Source of the DNA: Cryptomeria japonica
Taxonomy: Eukaryota; Streptophyta; Pinopsida; Cupressales; Cupressaceae
Length of the DNA: 64,000 bases
Assembly: GCF_030272615.1 (NCBI RefSeq)
Contig: NC_081415.1
Span: forward strand, 507,299,373 to 507,363,372
Direction of reading: 5' to 3'
The notes under the pieces were generated by a model, which saw only the letters and a program-made list of their open reading frames with translations, was not told the DNA's origin and did not search any database. Shown one piece after another: positions 1 through 11,373 of this stretch; the stretch's first letter is position 1, and each line of letters starts with the position of its first letter. The translations under genes were made by a program, and so were the position numbers.

Positions 1-125
1 AACAAGGTAAGGGCAACTAATTTTTTTCCGCAATCATATTGAGACTGGTTTTTTTTGCGAATTAATCACATGCCGTGTGTATGCTACCCCATTTTGTGAT
101 TTTTGTTATTGGAGAATTTGCAACT

Positions 126-230
126 AATTTCTGACAAAAAACCCCCTTCGATTATGCTTTGATGGATGTCCATACCTTGTTCCAAAGCTCCTATTTTGGC
201 ACACGCAAGGAGGATGCTGGCAAACATTGA
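126..230 (-). pseudogene. PPR (pentatricopeptide repeat) protein relic
   Basis: About 34 residues on the minus strand read like one PPR unit of a plant organelle RNA-processing protein, including FASILLACAKIGALEQGMDI and then HQSIIEGGFLSE. In intact plant PPR proteins this segment (ACAK-GALEQG--IH) is followed by a tract with DMYAKCG. Here the frame runs into unrelated sequence on both sides, so only a fragment is left. No start codon, transit peptide or further PPR units are visible nearby. A second PPR scrap lies at 17,634-17,849 on the other strand. The family assignment is firm; a functional gene is very unlikely. Confidence 0.75.
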
Positions 231-350
231 GAGAAACTTTATTAACAAAATACAACAATTATGGATCATGAAACCCTTGACCCAATAAACACTACACATG
301 CAAAGCTCGAAATGAGTTAATAAAATATTTTTGAACCAAATGCTTAACAA

Positions 351-3119
351 TATTTAGACACGACAGTAACGAGGATTTTTACAAAAACAACCCTTAATCA
401 TACAATAAATATACATACCAGTTTGTATATTTATCAGACACGGGCTACCAGTTACATAGTTGAAAATATAACAATCAATGGGAAACAAGGTAACCAATCA
501 TAATGTTTAGCTTACCTTCCAACAGTGGTTGCTTCAAATGATATACCTCCACCAAAGGGGAGAATGAGCTCCAACGTTTCAAATTGATAGTAGCAATAGG
601 AAAGGAAGGGGAGCAAGAATGAATAGTCAACCCAAAAAAGAGATTTTTAGGAAATGGATACCATTGATGACATAGATATATTGGCAATGAAGCTCTCCAC
701 ACCCTTAGGACATTTGTACAAAGATGAGGGTGGAAAACAACCAACCAAGGAAAAAAGAAATCCATCACACTAAAATCAAAGACTATACCCCATCTTGAAA
801 TGTGTGACTATTTAGTAATCCTAGAAAAATTGTGAAGGGGGTAAGTCTTGATAATAGCATTTGGTATAGGTGGTGAAAGAGCCCTAGAATATTTGAATGA
901 GCACAATTAGCGATTCGAAACTGGATCAAGACAAACTATTATTTCTTCAATAGAAAATTCACATGCATTTGAGAAATGCCTAGAAATTTTGTGTCTGGAT
1001 GATACCTCCTCTCATTTGTTTATCACAATATGTTGAGACCACAAACCATGTATACATTGGATCTTCAAAGTTGAAGGGACAAATTTGGTAACATCAAATA
1101 ATATGGATAACTTAACTTAACTAAGAATGTTGCATTATCAACAATAAAAATCTTGATCTGGTTTATAGATGCAATTTTGTGGTTGAAATTTGGGTCTCAG
1201 GGCTGACATTGAGATAAACATGACTGTATTTCATGAGGATTTGAACTCAAAGCATTGACACTATCACTTATGGCTATATTAGCTTTTTAAGACACTTTCA
1301 TAGTGCACTTCACCTATCCTAATAATGGACTATCATGAGATTCTTGAGAATGGAAATACTCCAAACATTCATGCCCTTTATGTTGTCATTGTGGTTTTCA
1401 ATCATTGTGACTACATGCTTTTCAAGGACCAAGTAGTGTTCTTTTTTCATTGTTCTACTGTGCTTCTCAAGCTACACCAACATAGTTTTATTTAATGACT
1501 TTGTTTTGATAGTGATTTCTCCATGGCTTCCACTGTCTTTTTCTTGGCACATTCAATGCATTGTCATCTATCACTACTATTTATTGTCCTTTTTACCTTT
1601 ATTGAGGTTGTTCTCATACATGTCATTCACTTTGTCTATGAGTATATCTCAACCAATTCACTGTTGTAAGTAGAAATAAAAGATTAGTCTCATCTCTTTT
1701 ACTATTTTACACCTTCATAGTAATCTTTGCAATATATCATTTCCTTCCAATTATATGGAATAATGATTTTCTTTTTATGGAATGTGATGAAGGCTTGAGT
1801 GTGTCTTCTTGAACAAAAAGAGGACTTAGAGAAAGTAGATTCACATAAGGATAGGTGGATTTTCCTAAAGATGAAGGGATAAGACTTAACAAAAAGAGGA
1901 CTTAGGATGATGACAAGGAGGATTCATTTAAGGATATGGCATTTTCACCTAAGGGATAGTGTATTCTCCCAAGAATATAGAAAAATTATTGATTGGTGGA
2001 ATGACATACTAGATCAAGGAATGATACAAGGGTAGATTCACCTAAATATAGGGTAAATTCAGCTAAAAGGGTACCCATGAGATTGTGGTACTGAGTACCT
2101 ATCTATGGATGGTGTATTTGGATACAAGTATGATGAAACCATGCTTGTGTATGATGAAACAGAGTCCAGATCTCTATTATAGGTCCAACATAATCTCTAT
2201 TATTTGAGACACCATTTTATTAGCATATCCAATTAGGGTAATTTATGGGTTTAATTATGGATCATGTTGTCTATTTCCATGCACTATTGAACTTATTTGG
2301 ATGTATTGTGATTATTTTAATTTTGAAGTTATAAATAAATTATGTTTGTACCTTAGAAAGGGTAACTCCAATTGATGTTTGGGCAGTTTATTTGAAAACT
2401 TATGGTGATTATTACCCTATGTTATGTAATGGAGTTATTTTTACACTAATTAATTAACTAGAAAAATGAATTTGTATTGTTGTACAAGTATGGTGAAACC
2501 ATGCTTGTGTGTTTACATGTTTGTGCATCCTATTGAGAACCAACCTCGCTGTTGAGGAACTCAATAAATGTGGTGTTAAGTAGAAGAATGGAAAACTCAA
2601 GAAGCTATGGTGACATTTTGTGGCATTAGTAGGGATTATCTCTATTGACCACACCTTTCAAAGATAGTATCCCCTAGTTCTCCTCATAGAATGGACCATT
2701 GGATGGCTCATAGTGGTATCCTATCCTACATTTATCTTGATGGCATTGCCGATAGTTGGTATGTGGTTCTTGGTACGGGTTTCCTCTTACCCTATTATCT
2801 TATTTATATCTTTGTTCCAACATGTGGAGATTGATTTTTGTCATGCTATGATGATTTTCATGTTTGCATGTGTTTTGACATTATGCAAATAGATATGATG
2901 TCACACCATACTTATGTTTTGATATAGTGTAGGTGATGGTTACATGTTGTTGATGATAGCGATTTGGGTTCAAAGACACAATTCCACACACACACACAAA
3001 TATTTGAAGATGCATTTTATATTATTCCTTCTTAGTGGTGATTAGTGTTGGAAGATTTGCACACATGTAGAGAGGAACTCATGTTAGATACAATAGGTTG
3101 TGTTTGATAACATATGAAT
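351..3119. other. No gene seen; anonymous AT-rich DNA
   Basis: The short open frames here show no recognisable domain. Two small direct repeats are visible: an 18-base stretch with the core AAAAAGAGGACTTAG near 1,811 and 1,890, and a roughly 28-base stretch with the core GAAACCATGCTTGTGT near 2,121 and 2,485. They may mark a decayed mobile element, but no terminal repeats or coding trace support that. Confidence 0.5.
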
Positions 3120-3475
3120 GTGCCCCATGATGTATACATATAGCTTTGGTGTGTGACATGCATGCACATTTTTCCATAAGACACATTGCTATGTGGCATG
3201 TGCCCTATGCATGTCTTCTTTGTGAGGCACGTTGCTATGTGCAATGTGGCCGTAGGTGTGTCTTCTCTATGAGGTGTATTGCCATGATATGTTAGGATTT
3301 TTAGTGTGCAGGCCACAAATGCATGCATGAGGGACTATTATTATAGTCATGTTTTTTGGGCATGTAGCCTAGGCATGTCTTCTCCATTAGGTACATGGCC
3401 ATGCCATGTGGGAGTTTTTGTGTTCATGGCACAAATGCACACATGAGGGACTATTATTGGAGTCATGATGAATCT
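3120..3475. repeat. Degenerate tandem repeat, period about 115-120 bp
   Basis: Related blocks recur with motifs such as GGCATGT, CATGTCTTCT and GAGGGACTATTATT. The clearest pair is near 3,294-3,350 and 3,410-3,468, both running from a TTTTTAGTG or TTTTTGTG stretch through CACAAATGC and GAGGGACTATTATTG/A. The copies have diverged considerably. Confidence 0.55.
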
Positions 3476-4877
3476 TCACTCTATTTAGCCACAATTTCTA
3501 GTCGTATAGTTATGTAATGTGCACTTTTAAGGATTGTGAAGTTTCCTTCAATTATTGATGATCTCTCATCTTTGTTGCATGGGCCAACAATTTTATTTTA
3601 TCTTGTTTGAATTAGTTTAATCACTATTGTGAGTTTTCTCTATTGTGTAGTTATTGTGGCTATGTTTGATTTGATATTGGAATTGGACACATTTATTTGA
3701 CTTATTATTGGTACTATTTTTTAATTCTTTCAATATTTATGATCTTTGGTAGTTTAGTGAAACTCTTGCTATTTTTAAATGTTGCCTTCTTTGTTGTGAT
3801 GTGATTCCTCACCAAGATCAACATAGATAACCTTGGATGAGTGTATATAAGGAATCAAACATTGGGAAAATTTGAGGATAGGGGTAAGTGTTTGTTGTCC
3901 CATTAAACAAACAAGCAAGAGGGAAGTCATACATAATCGTATGGATCCTCCCTAGTTGTGTGTGGATTCAAGACCATCATTTCATATGGTTCTTGGTTAC
4001 TTTGTGAGACCATGGCATCCTCTTAGACCAATATGTGAGCCTTGTATTGTTATCCATGCAATGTGGATGAATAAGTGTATGTTAAAATAAATGCTTTGCA
4101 TGCCATATAGTTGCATATGAGTTGTTCACATCATCAGATCATGATTTAGAATATGTGAATTATTTTATCCATGTGAAGTCGAATGATTGATTATGAAAAT
4201 GTGTTATACATTGAAGCATAATTTGTAAGATGTTCTCTTCAAGAAAAAATATTTATGCTTTCATAGTGAAATGTTGACGAAATGGGCTCCTAGTCTAGGA
4301 AAGTAAACTACAAACTTATACATTCACCATTTCAAAACATTTTATTGGGGAATAGTCAATTTGGTTCAATTTAATTCCTCTAGGAGAGACCAATAATATG
4401 ATTAATTGTTCCATTTTGATGTGATTGGATATGATTAGATATAATTTCATTGAAGATGCAAGAACTAAGCAAAATTATGCAAAATTGACAAGATTAAGCA
4501 TAAACAGGCAAATAATAAAGAAAAAAGCTAACATAGAGGTACATATTTAGAAATAAGACTCTAAAATGAACCTAATCAGTTACCTATAAGGAAAATGAGG
4601 TTACAGATAATCTACCTATATGGAAAGTGGTTAAACTCTACCTCTAAGTGGCTCATCTTGATCATTGTCGGTATATGGGCATTGATGGCATATTATATCT
4701 AGTGGTTCTATCATTTTTGTGGGTGCAAAATTAACAAGGCAAAATAGTATTAGTGGGATCATGATCTCATCAAAATGGTTTTGGCTTTGCATTTATGATA
4801 GCACATTGATCACACCTTACAAAAGGTTCCAATCTCATACATAGCATCCCAAAGTAAGGTCAATAATGATGTAACTT
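3476..4877. other. No gene seen
   Basis: Long AT-rich stretch with many stops in all frames and no recognisable protein trace, RNA gene or terminal repeat. It may include the 5' flank or the untranscribed 5' end of the CACTA element that follows, but no CACTA terminus could be placed here. Confidence 0.4.
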
Positions 4878-5016
4878 AATGCTTAAATTGGAGTTCTGGG
4901 TAGTCATATACCGATCATTTCCAAGATTGATGCTTAAACTAGAGTTCTGGGTAGTCATATACCGATCATTTCCAAGATTGATGCTTAAACTGGAGTTCTG
5001 GGTAGTCATATACCCA
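4878..5016. repeat. 51-bp minisatellite, about 2.7 copies
   Basis: Units start at 4,878, 4,929 and 4,980, exactly 51 bases apart. Each begins with GCTTAAA(C/T)T and contains GAGTTCTGGGTAGTCATATA followed by CCGATCATTTCCAAGATT. The third unit is cut short. Because the period is a multiple of three, the minus strand stays open across the array with a 17-residue repeat. It lies just upstream of the CACTA transposase gene, in a position where subterminal repeats of such elements can occur. Confidence 0.85.
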
Positions 5017-5363
5017 TGGCATAGGGTAGGGGTGACCTGCAAACAATGCTAGTTCTAGATGCCTGTTTGCTTGGTGTATAACTTGTCAAAATTAGATCGA
5101 TTGGCTATAGGTCTGCCATAAAGTTTCCAACTTATCACCAGTGAAAATACAAGAACCAAGGCTTAGAATACTCAAAAATGTCTCTCAGAAAGTCTGCAAC
5201 AGGCAAACTTTTAGTAAGAATTTGCAGACACAGTGCTCAGAAATTCACACAATCAACTACATTAAATACGTTCTCTATTAAGTTCAATGTTTTAAGATGA
5301 AAAAGAAGAGTTAAATGGTTTTGGTTCAATTTGCAATTTTTGTCAATCTTTTGAAGAAAGACC

Positions 5364-8300
5364 ATGTCAGATAATATCAGCGAAGAACAAAATAAAGAGA
5401 CAATTGCTAGATTATGGTCTAACTTGAGAAGAAAAGGTGATGGGAAATGTTATTGTCCCTGCAAAATTTGTAAGGGCTTAAAGACTAGAAGACTTCTAAT
5501 CAAAACAACTAAGAAACATTGTAGGCAACATGGTCACATTGAAGGGGGACATGATTATCATCCACTGGTAAGTTGTTCATTATATTGTTTTAACAATTTA
5601 TATACATAAGAAATCACTTGATAATGAGATCACGATCATGGTTTATTTATGTTGATCATTTTTATATAGGTCGAGAACCCTAGGGCACATGATATGGACC
5701 AACACAACCCGAAGAATATGGTTTTCAAAGTGGAGGAACATGGAGGTGTGAATATCAAAGCTGAAGATAATGATCCCATGGAAGATGACGATCATGCACC
5801 AGAAAACACAATTGAAGATGATGGTACAAATACATTGATCCATGACACATTTAGTACTGGCACAGTTGATCATGATGATCAACATGACCCTGATGTTCAT
5901 GATTTACCTCTTCTTGAGAAGGCATATGAGCCCCTTTACAAAGGCTTCCAAACAACTCTTCTCTTTGTTGTATTGTTGTTGTTGAACTTGAAGGTTATGA
6001 ATGGTTTATCCAACATAACAATCTCACGTATGTTAAGGTGTGTCATACATGTCATTACAATTAATAAATGGTGAATCATGTACCATTAATATTCTTTATA
6101 TTAACACCTCAAACTTTTTTTTTTTGCTGTAGATTGATAGGGGAGTTTTTCTTACCACCATCAAATATTCTACCTTGCTCATACCGAGAATTATCTGCCA
6201 TTATGAAAGATATTGGAATGGAGTATCAAACAATAGATGCTTGTCCCAATGATCATATTATATATCATAAACAACATGAATTTGGAACAGAATGCCCTGA
6301 ATGTCATATTAGTAGATATCGAACAGATCAAATAACAAAAAAGGTGCCTCGCAAGGTTCTTCGTTATATTCCCATTATTCCACGTATGCAATGATTATTC
6401 AGGTGCACTAGCTTGGCACAATTTATGGATTACCATGCACGCAATAGAAGTCGAGATGACATTATTCGAATGCTTGCGGATGGTTCAACATTTATGGACA
6501 TAGAGGAAAAGTGGCCACACTTTAAAGAAGAACCTCATAATCTCAGGCTTTCATTGGCAGCAGATGGTGTCAATCCATTTGGAGAGTTGAGATATGTTAA
6601 CTCGGTGTGGCCTATTTTTGTTATCAACAATAATATTCCTCCATGGATGTCAATAAAGAGGGAGCACATAATGTTGGCAATGATTGTTCCAGGTATTTTA
6701 TTATTTAATAGTCATCTACATTTAATTATAAATAATGCAGTAAAATGGTCATAATAATTATGTAATATTTTTGTTCATTCCACTAGGCAAGTACCAAGTT
6801 AAAGATATGAATGTATATATTGAGCCTCTTATCGACGAGTTGCTGGAGTTATGGAATGATGTGACCATGTATGAAATCTCTAGACCAATAGGACAAAGAC
6901 AATTTCAATTCCATGCAATGCTTGTATGGACAATACATGATGCCTCAGGGCTAGCACATTTTGTGGTACGTTATAGTGTTCAAGTTGGGCATGATAATTA
7001 TAATTATAAAAATTAACAGATTTAATAGAATTATACATTATCTTGTAGGTCTTCAAACAAAGGGAAAATTTGTATGTCCAGTTTGTGGTCCAAAGATGAA
7101 ATCCCGTCATTCAAAAAGTTTAGGAAAGCAGGTGTTTGATGAGTATAGGCACTTCCTTCACAAAAATCATAAGTACCGGAATACTGAAAAACATCTTTTC
7201 AATGGGAAAGAAGAGACTACATCAAAGCCACGAAGAATGAATCCTCACTTATGGAAGTTGGAATATAATAGAATTAATCGTCAAGGTAATGTCATTCCAT
7301 CTAATGGTTTATGTTTGGAATTTGAATTTTTCTGTCGTGTTTTGTTTACTGGTGATGTAATTGATGATACTGAAGGTCATCAAGGCATGGATGACCACCT
7401 TCCAAAGGGACTAAAAAGTTATCCTAGACAATTCAGTAGGTTGCCTTACTACGAGCAGCTACAAATTGTGCATTTGTTTGATACAATGCATATTGGAAAG
7501 AATATAACAGAGACATTATGGAAATTATTGGATAGAAGGCGTGACAAAGAAAAAATTGTCAAAATTTGTAGTGACATTGTGGAATCCAATCACACAATGA
7601 AAAATGTCATTCAATCAAATAGCAATGGAGATCAGATTAATATAAGTGCCCTTCCTTGGTTATTAACAGAGCAGCAAAGCAATTCTATAAAAGAAGTCAT
7701 ACGAAAAATTCGATTTCCCACAAGATTTGCTATGAACATAAACAATCTCATATCAAAGAAGAGTGAATTTGGGCTAGGGATGAAAACACATGATTGACAT
7801 ACCTTCATTAAGGTAATTCGCGTTCTTGTGTATTTACTATATATTTGTATACTGCGCATGAACTTTTCATTGTATTATGTTAGAAAACAATGAAAAGATC
7901 ATTTTATAATTGTTGCAGTACGTTCTACCTCTATCTCTCCCAGACCACTTCGACAATAATATCAAGCAAGTCATATATGATCTTGGAAAATACATGAGGT
8001 AAGTAGTGATGTTTGTTCAATTTGTTGTATAGATATTATATTTTCCATTTGTTTTACTTGTTATGCAATATATTGTATATTATTTTGTAAAGTCTCGTTT
8101 ATATATTTTTGTGTCTTCAATCTCTTTTAGGTGGTTGTCATCTAAATAAATCCACAAGGAAGATATAAAATATTGGAAGAGAAAAATTCCTCATCTAATG
8201 TGTGAAATGCAAAAGTGTCTACCTTCAACTTTTTTCAATGCACAAGAACACTACCTCATACACCAAGTTGAGGATATCGAATTGTGTGGACCTGTACACA

Positions 8301-9639
8301 CTAGGTCAACGTGGATGGTTGAGAGGCACTTGAAATTTTTGAAGGCTTTGGTTCGAAAAAGAGCACATCCCGAGGGTTCTATGGTGGAGGGATATATGGT
8401 ATACCAAACTATGGTGTACATTACTGAATATCTTCCTAAGTTTGCAACAAAAATCCATGTAGATCGCATTTGGGATCCCAACCCCATTAATAAATTCAAA
8501 GGGGAGCACTTGATGGGGAAAGGTAGATTGAAGAAAGTGAGAGGTAATTATAAGATGTTATTGTAGTAAATTAATTCTTCATCTTCTAAATAAATAAGTT
8601 GTAAGTGGTCTATTAATTATTTGTACAGTTGGTCGGGAGTGGGATGCGCTACATTTTTATATTGCAAACAATCTTCATTGGATGATGGTGTGGATTGAAC
8701 AATGTCAACATTCTGTTCACACATTAACATGGTATGGTGTCACTTCATTGGTTAAAGAAGCTCATCGTAATGGAGATTCCAATGTTACACAAAGGGAAAT
8801 TGATTTAGCATATGGTTTAAGAGATCAACAGGTACGTATAATTTTGTTAATCACCCGTATGTTTATCAACTCATGATGCAATAATTTTAATATGTTAGAC
8901 ATATTGTAGGTCAAACACCACAAGGCTATGTGCTGCAATGGTCATAAATTTCGCATCAAACAGTTGGATGACACAAAGAAAACTTGTGATTCTGGGATAA
9001 CTGCAGTCTTTGAGGTGACCAATATTTCATCTAGAAACGACATACATCCTCAAGAGTCTCAAAATCAATACTATGGCATTTTGGATGATATACTTGAGTG
9101 TGACTTTAATTCCTTCAAATTAGTTCTGTTCGTCGTCAAATGGTATAGGCTACGACTAAATAAAAATGATCCTGATAGAACTGTTATCAAACATGATAAT
9201 GGATTTACAATGGTCAATACAAGGTCATTTGAACGAGTTGGGGATGAGCCCTATGTTCTTCCAAGTCAATGTGAGCAGGTATTTTACTTGGAGGTTCCAC
9301 ATAAACTAGGTTGGTCATTTGTTGTTAGACATGATCCAAGAGGAAGGTTGATAATGTATAATGTGATGGAAGAAGAAGATACCGAAGAAGTAGAAGATGA
9401 TATGGATGATGATCACGATTGACAGTTAGTCGATGATGTTCCTGATGGAAATGTACACGAAGAAGAAGCTGATGATGATGATGCTGCTGCTGATGGTGAT
9501 GGTGATGGTGATGGTGATGGTGATGGTGATGGTGATGGTGATGGTGATGGTGATGACGATGACGATGACGAACACAATGACGACGATGACGACGACGATG
9601 ATTACGACAATGACGACGACGACAACGACGATGACGACG

Positions 9640-9705
<66 letters not shown>

Positions 9706-9743
9706 GTCATAATGATGAGTTGGATGAAGAAGAAGATCAATGA
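5364..9743 (+). pseudogene. CACTA (En/Spm) TNP2-type transposase, multi-exon, decayed
   Basis: This is the transposase gene of a CACTA DNA transposon. The product would bind element ends and cut and paste the DNA. Domains in order: an N-terminal transposase-associated zinc-finger-like segment (5,364-5,567, with CYCPCKIC and HCRQHGH); the TNP2 core (about 6,135-7,900, including SLAQFMDYHARNRSRDD, LSLAADGVNPFGE and KFVCPVCG); a DUF4218-like part (about 8,130-8,550, with GPVHTRSTWMVERHLKFLK and KRAHPEGSMVEGY); and a DUF4216-like part (about 9,070-9,360). Exons are separated by short introns with good GT/AG sites, for example the donor at 5,568 and acceptor at 5,668-5,669. Frame-keeping stops interrupt conserved positions at 6,392, 7,795, 8,147 and 9,420. 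Family identity is certain; activity is very unlikely. The start was taken at the ATG at 5,364, which directly precedes the conserved N-terminal domain. Confidence 0.93.
9423..9743 (+). repeat. Coding microsatellite: (GATGGT)n and (GAT)n acidic tail of the TNP2 gene
   Basis: After the stop at 9,420 the same frame runs on for about 106 codons to TGA at 9,741. It encodes an Asp/Gly run from about ten GATGGT units (about 9,491-9,553), a mixed Asp/Asn/Glu stretch, then roughly twenty GAT codons (about 9,640-9,702), ending in DELDEEEDQ. The tail would be extremely acidic. It is partly pure microsatellite, so its length is probably variable. Confidence 0.85.
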
Positions 9744-9888
9744 CATGAATGAAATGTATGAGATGCGATTATTATATTATCTATTTAATATTGATATCTT
9801 GATAGAAATTGATTTGACTTATATGGTTACATAAATAATTCATATGTTTTGAATTCTAATGCCATTAATTAATTCATGATGCACCTCT

Positions 9889-10197
9889 AGCTATGTGATA
9901 GATGGTGATTTAAAATACATATGTGATGGATTACATGCTTATGATGATACATGTGACATTTTTTGAACTTTGTGTTTATTTATGGAATGTGGACTACTTA
10001 TTAGCTATGTGATGGATGGTGATTTATGATATGTATGTGATGGATTACATGTTTATGATGATACATTTGTGATTCTTATGATGCTCAATTACATATATGA
10101 TGATACATATGTGATGCTTATGATGCTTATGATACTGTAGTATTTATTGTTTATCAAATTACAAATGTAATGCTTATGATGCTCAATTGTTGGTGCA
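9889..10197 (+). repeat. Diverged tandem repeat, period 114 bp, between the two CACTA genes
   Basis: Copies start with AGCTATGTGAT at 9,889 and 10,003. Each carries GATGGTGATTTA, TATGTGATGGATTACATG and TTATGATGATACAT. A partial third copy rich in ATGATGCTTATGATG follows to about 10,190. No coding signal is visible. Confidence 0.65.
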
Positions 10198-11283
10198 GGA
10201 ACCTGAACCCCTTTGATGAGGATCCTGCACAGTCTCATGGATCGACAAGTATAAGTCAATACACCTTATAGAAATAATATATTTTTAAAAATTACAAGAA
10301 AAACAAACTTCCTCAGTTTTTCAAACCTCAACATTAGCAGCAAATCTAATACAGTTATCAACACTTGAGGCCCCAGTTGGACTTACTCAAATTTTAATCT
10401 CAACATCAACTTTATGGCTGACTTCTTCATCAATATTACCCTCATTTGCAAAATATATCTCTCATTACCAACTAACTCTCTCATTTGATGGTGCACAGTA
10501 TCACCAAATAGGTATTTGTCAGATGTGTCTTCCTCGAGTGAGGGAAATGTAGGAATAGAAGAGGAAACTGAGACATGTAGTAGATCTCAAATAGGGAGAT
10601 CAAGTAGAGGTCAAAAGATTAGAAGAAAATTCAATAAACGTATGGAATTTTTTCTTGCTCAAGGGGGGTCATGTTCTTATGATGATGAGACCAAAGGCGA
10701 CATTGAGGTGCCCTTGAGGTACAAACATCTACTGAAACAATGTGTACCCAAAGAACTTCCTCCAATAAACACTGATTTTTGTGTTAATGAGAGGATATAT
10801 CTCATAGCACCTTCATCGTTACATGGTTTGGGCCTATTTTCCATGGACAACATAAAGGTCTCTTACAACAAAGTTGTTGAATTGATGGAGTTTGTTGGAC
10901 CTTGTTACAATTATAATGATTGGATGCAGATTGTTCGATATAAAAAAAGTATGCATAGGTATGCACTGTCAGCCAATTATATACAACAAAAAGATAATGA
11001 TCAAAGTAAATGAGTGGCTGTATACATTGATGGAAGGCCAAAAGCAACAGGGAATATTGCAGGTTTTATAAATAGTACACAACCTGGGTCAACTAATAAG
11101 CAACCCAATTGCATATTTGAGGCACATGAGGGAAATTGTGTGTTTGTATGTGCAATAAAATCAATAAGTGCAGGGGAAGAGCTGCTAATCGATTACAATT
11201 TGAATCATATAGATACAAACAAAGTTACTATCATGGGGGTTGTATGTACTATATATATACCATTTAAGCCAACTTCCAATTAA
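10198..11283 (+). pseudogene. SET-domain-like ORF inside the CACTA element
   Basis: The frame from about 10,499 to 11,283 reads as a SET domain, the fold of protein lysine methyltransferases. An N-terminal Ser/Glu/Arg-rich segment is followed by SSLHGLGLFSMDNI (the usual G-GLF strand), VYIDGRPKATGNIAGFINST, PNCIFEAHEG, then VFVCAIKSISAGEELLIDYN, matching the NIA-F-N, PNC and GEEL--DY landmarks of the family. The usual NHS-C motif is replaced by INST with a short insert before PNC. A TGA at 11,011 splits the domain. The exon probably starts at the acceptor at 10,497-10,498; a small upstream exon may lie at 10,198-10,250. It lies between the TNP2 gene and TNPA-like exons on the same strand, so it is probably part of the transposon's second gene. 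The fold assignment rests on motifs only. Confidence 0.7.
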
Positions 11284-11373
11284 TGAATCTAATAAACCAT
11301 TATATTATTAAGTTTTTTTGCTAAGTCTATTGGTTTCATTTCGCTAACGTTTTTATATTTTTTCTTTGTCACA

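Noticed and set aside
1569-1600. TATCACTACTATTTATTG as the missing 5' CACTA terminus
   Set aside because: It has the expected TAT and CACTA bases, but the following sequence does not match the 3' end read in reverse (CACTAGTACATTC), and the left flank shows no gypsy RNase H continuation.
2121-2515. Short LTR pair from the 28-base direct repeat
   Set aside because: Similarity ends after about 28 bases, and no primer site, tract or target duplication is present.
9426-9834. Met/Ile/Thr-run open frames over the GAT repeats on both strands
   Set aside because: Shadows of the microsatellite in wrong frames; the Asp/Gly frame continues the transposase.
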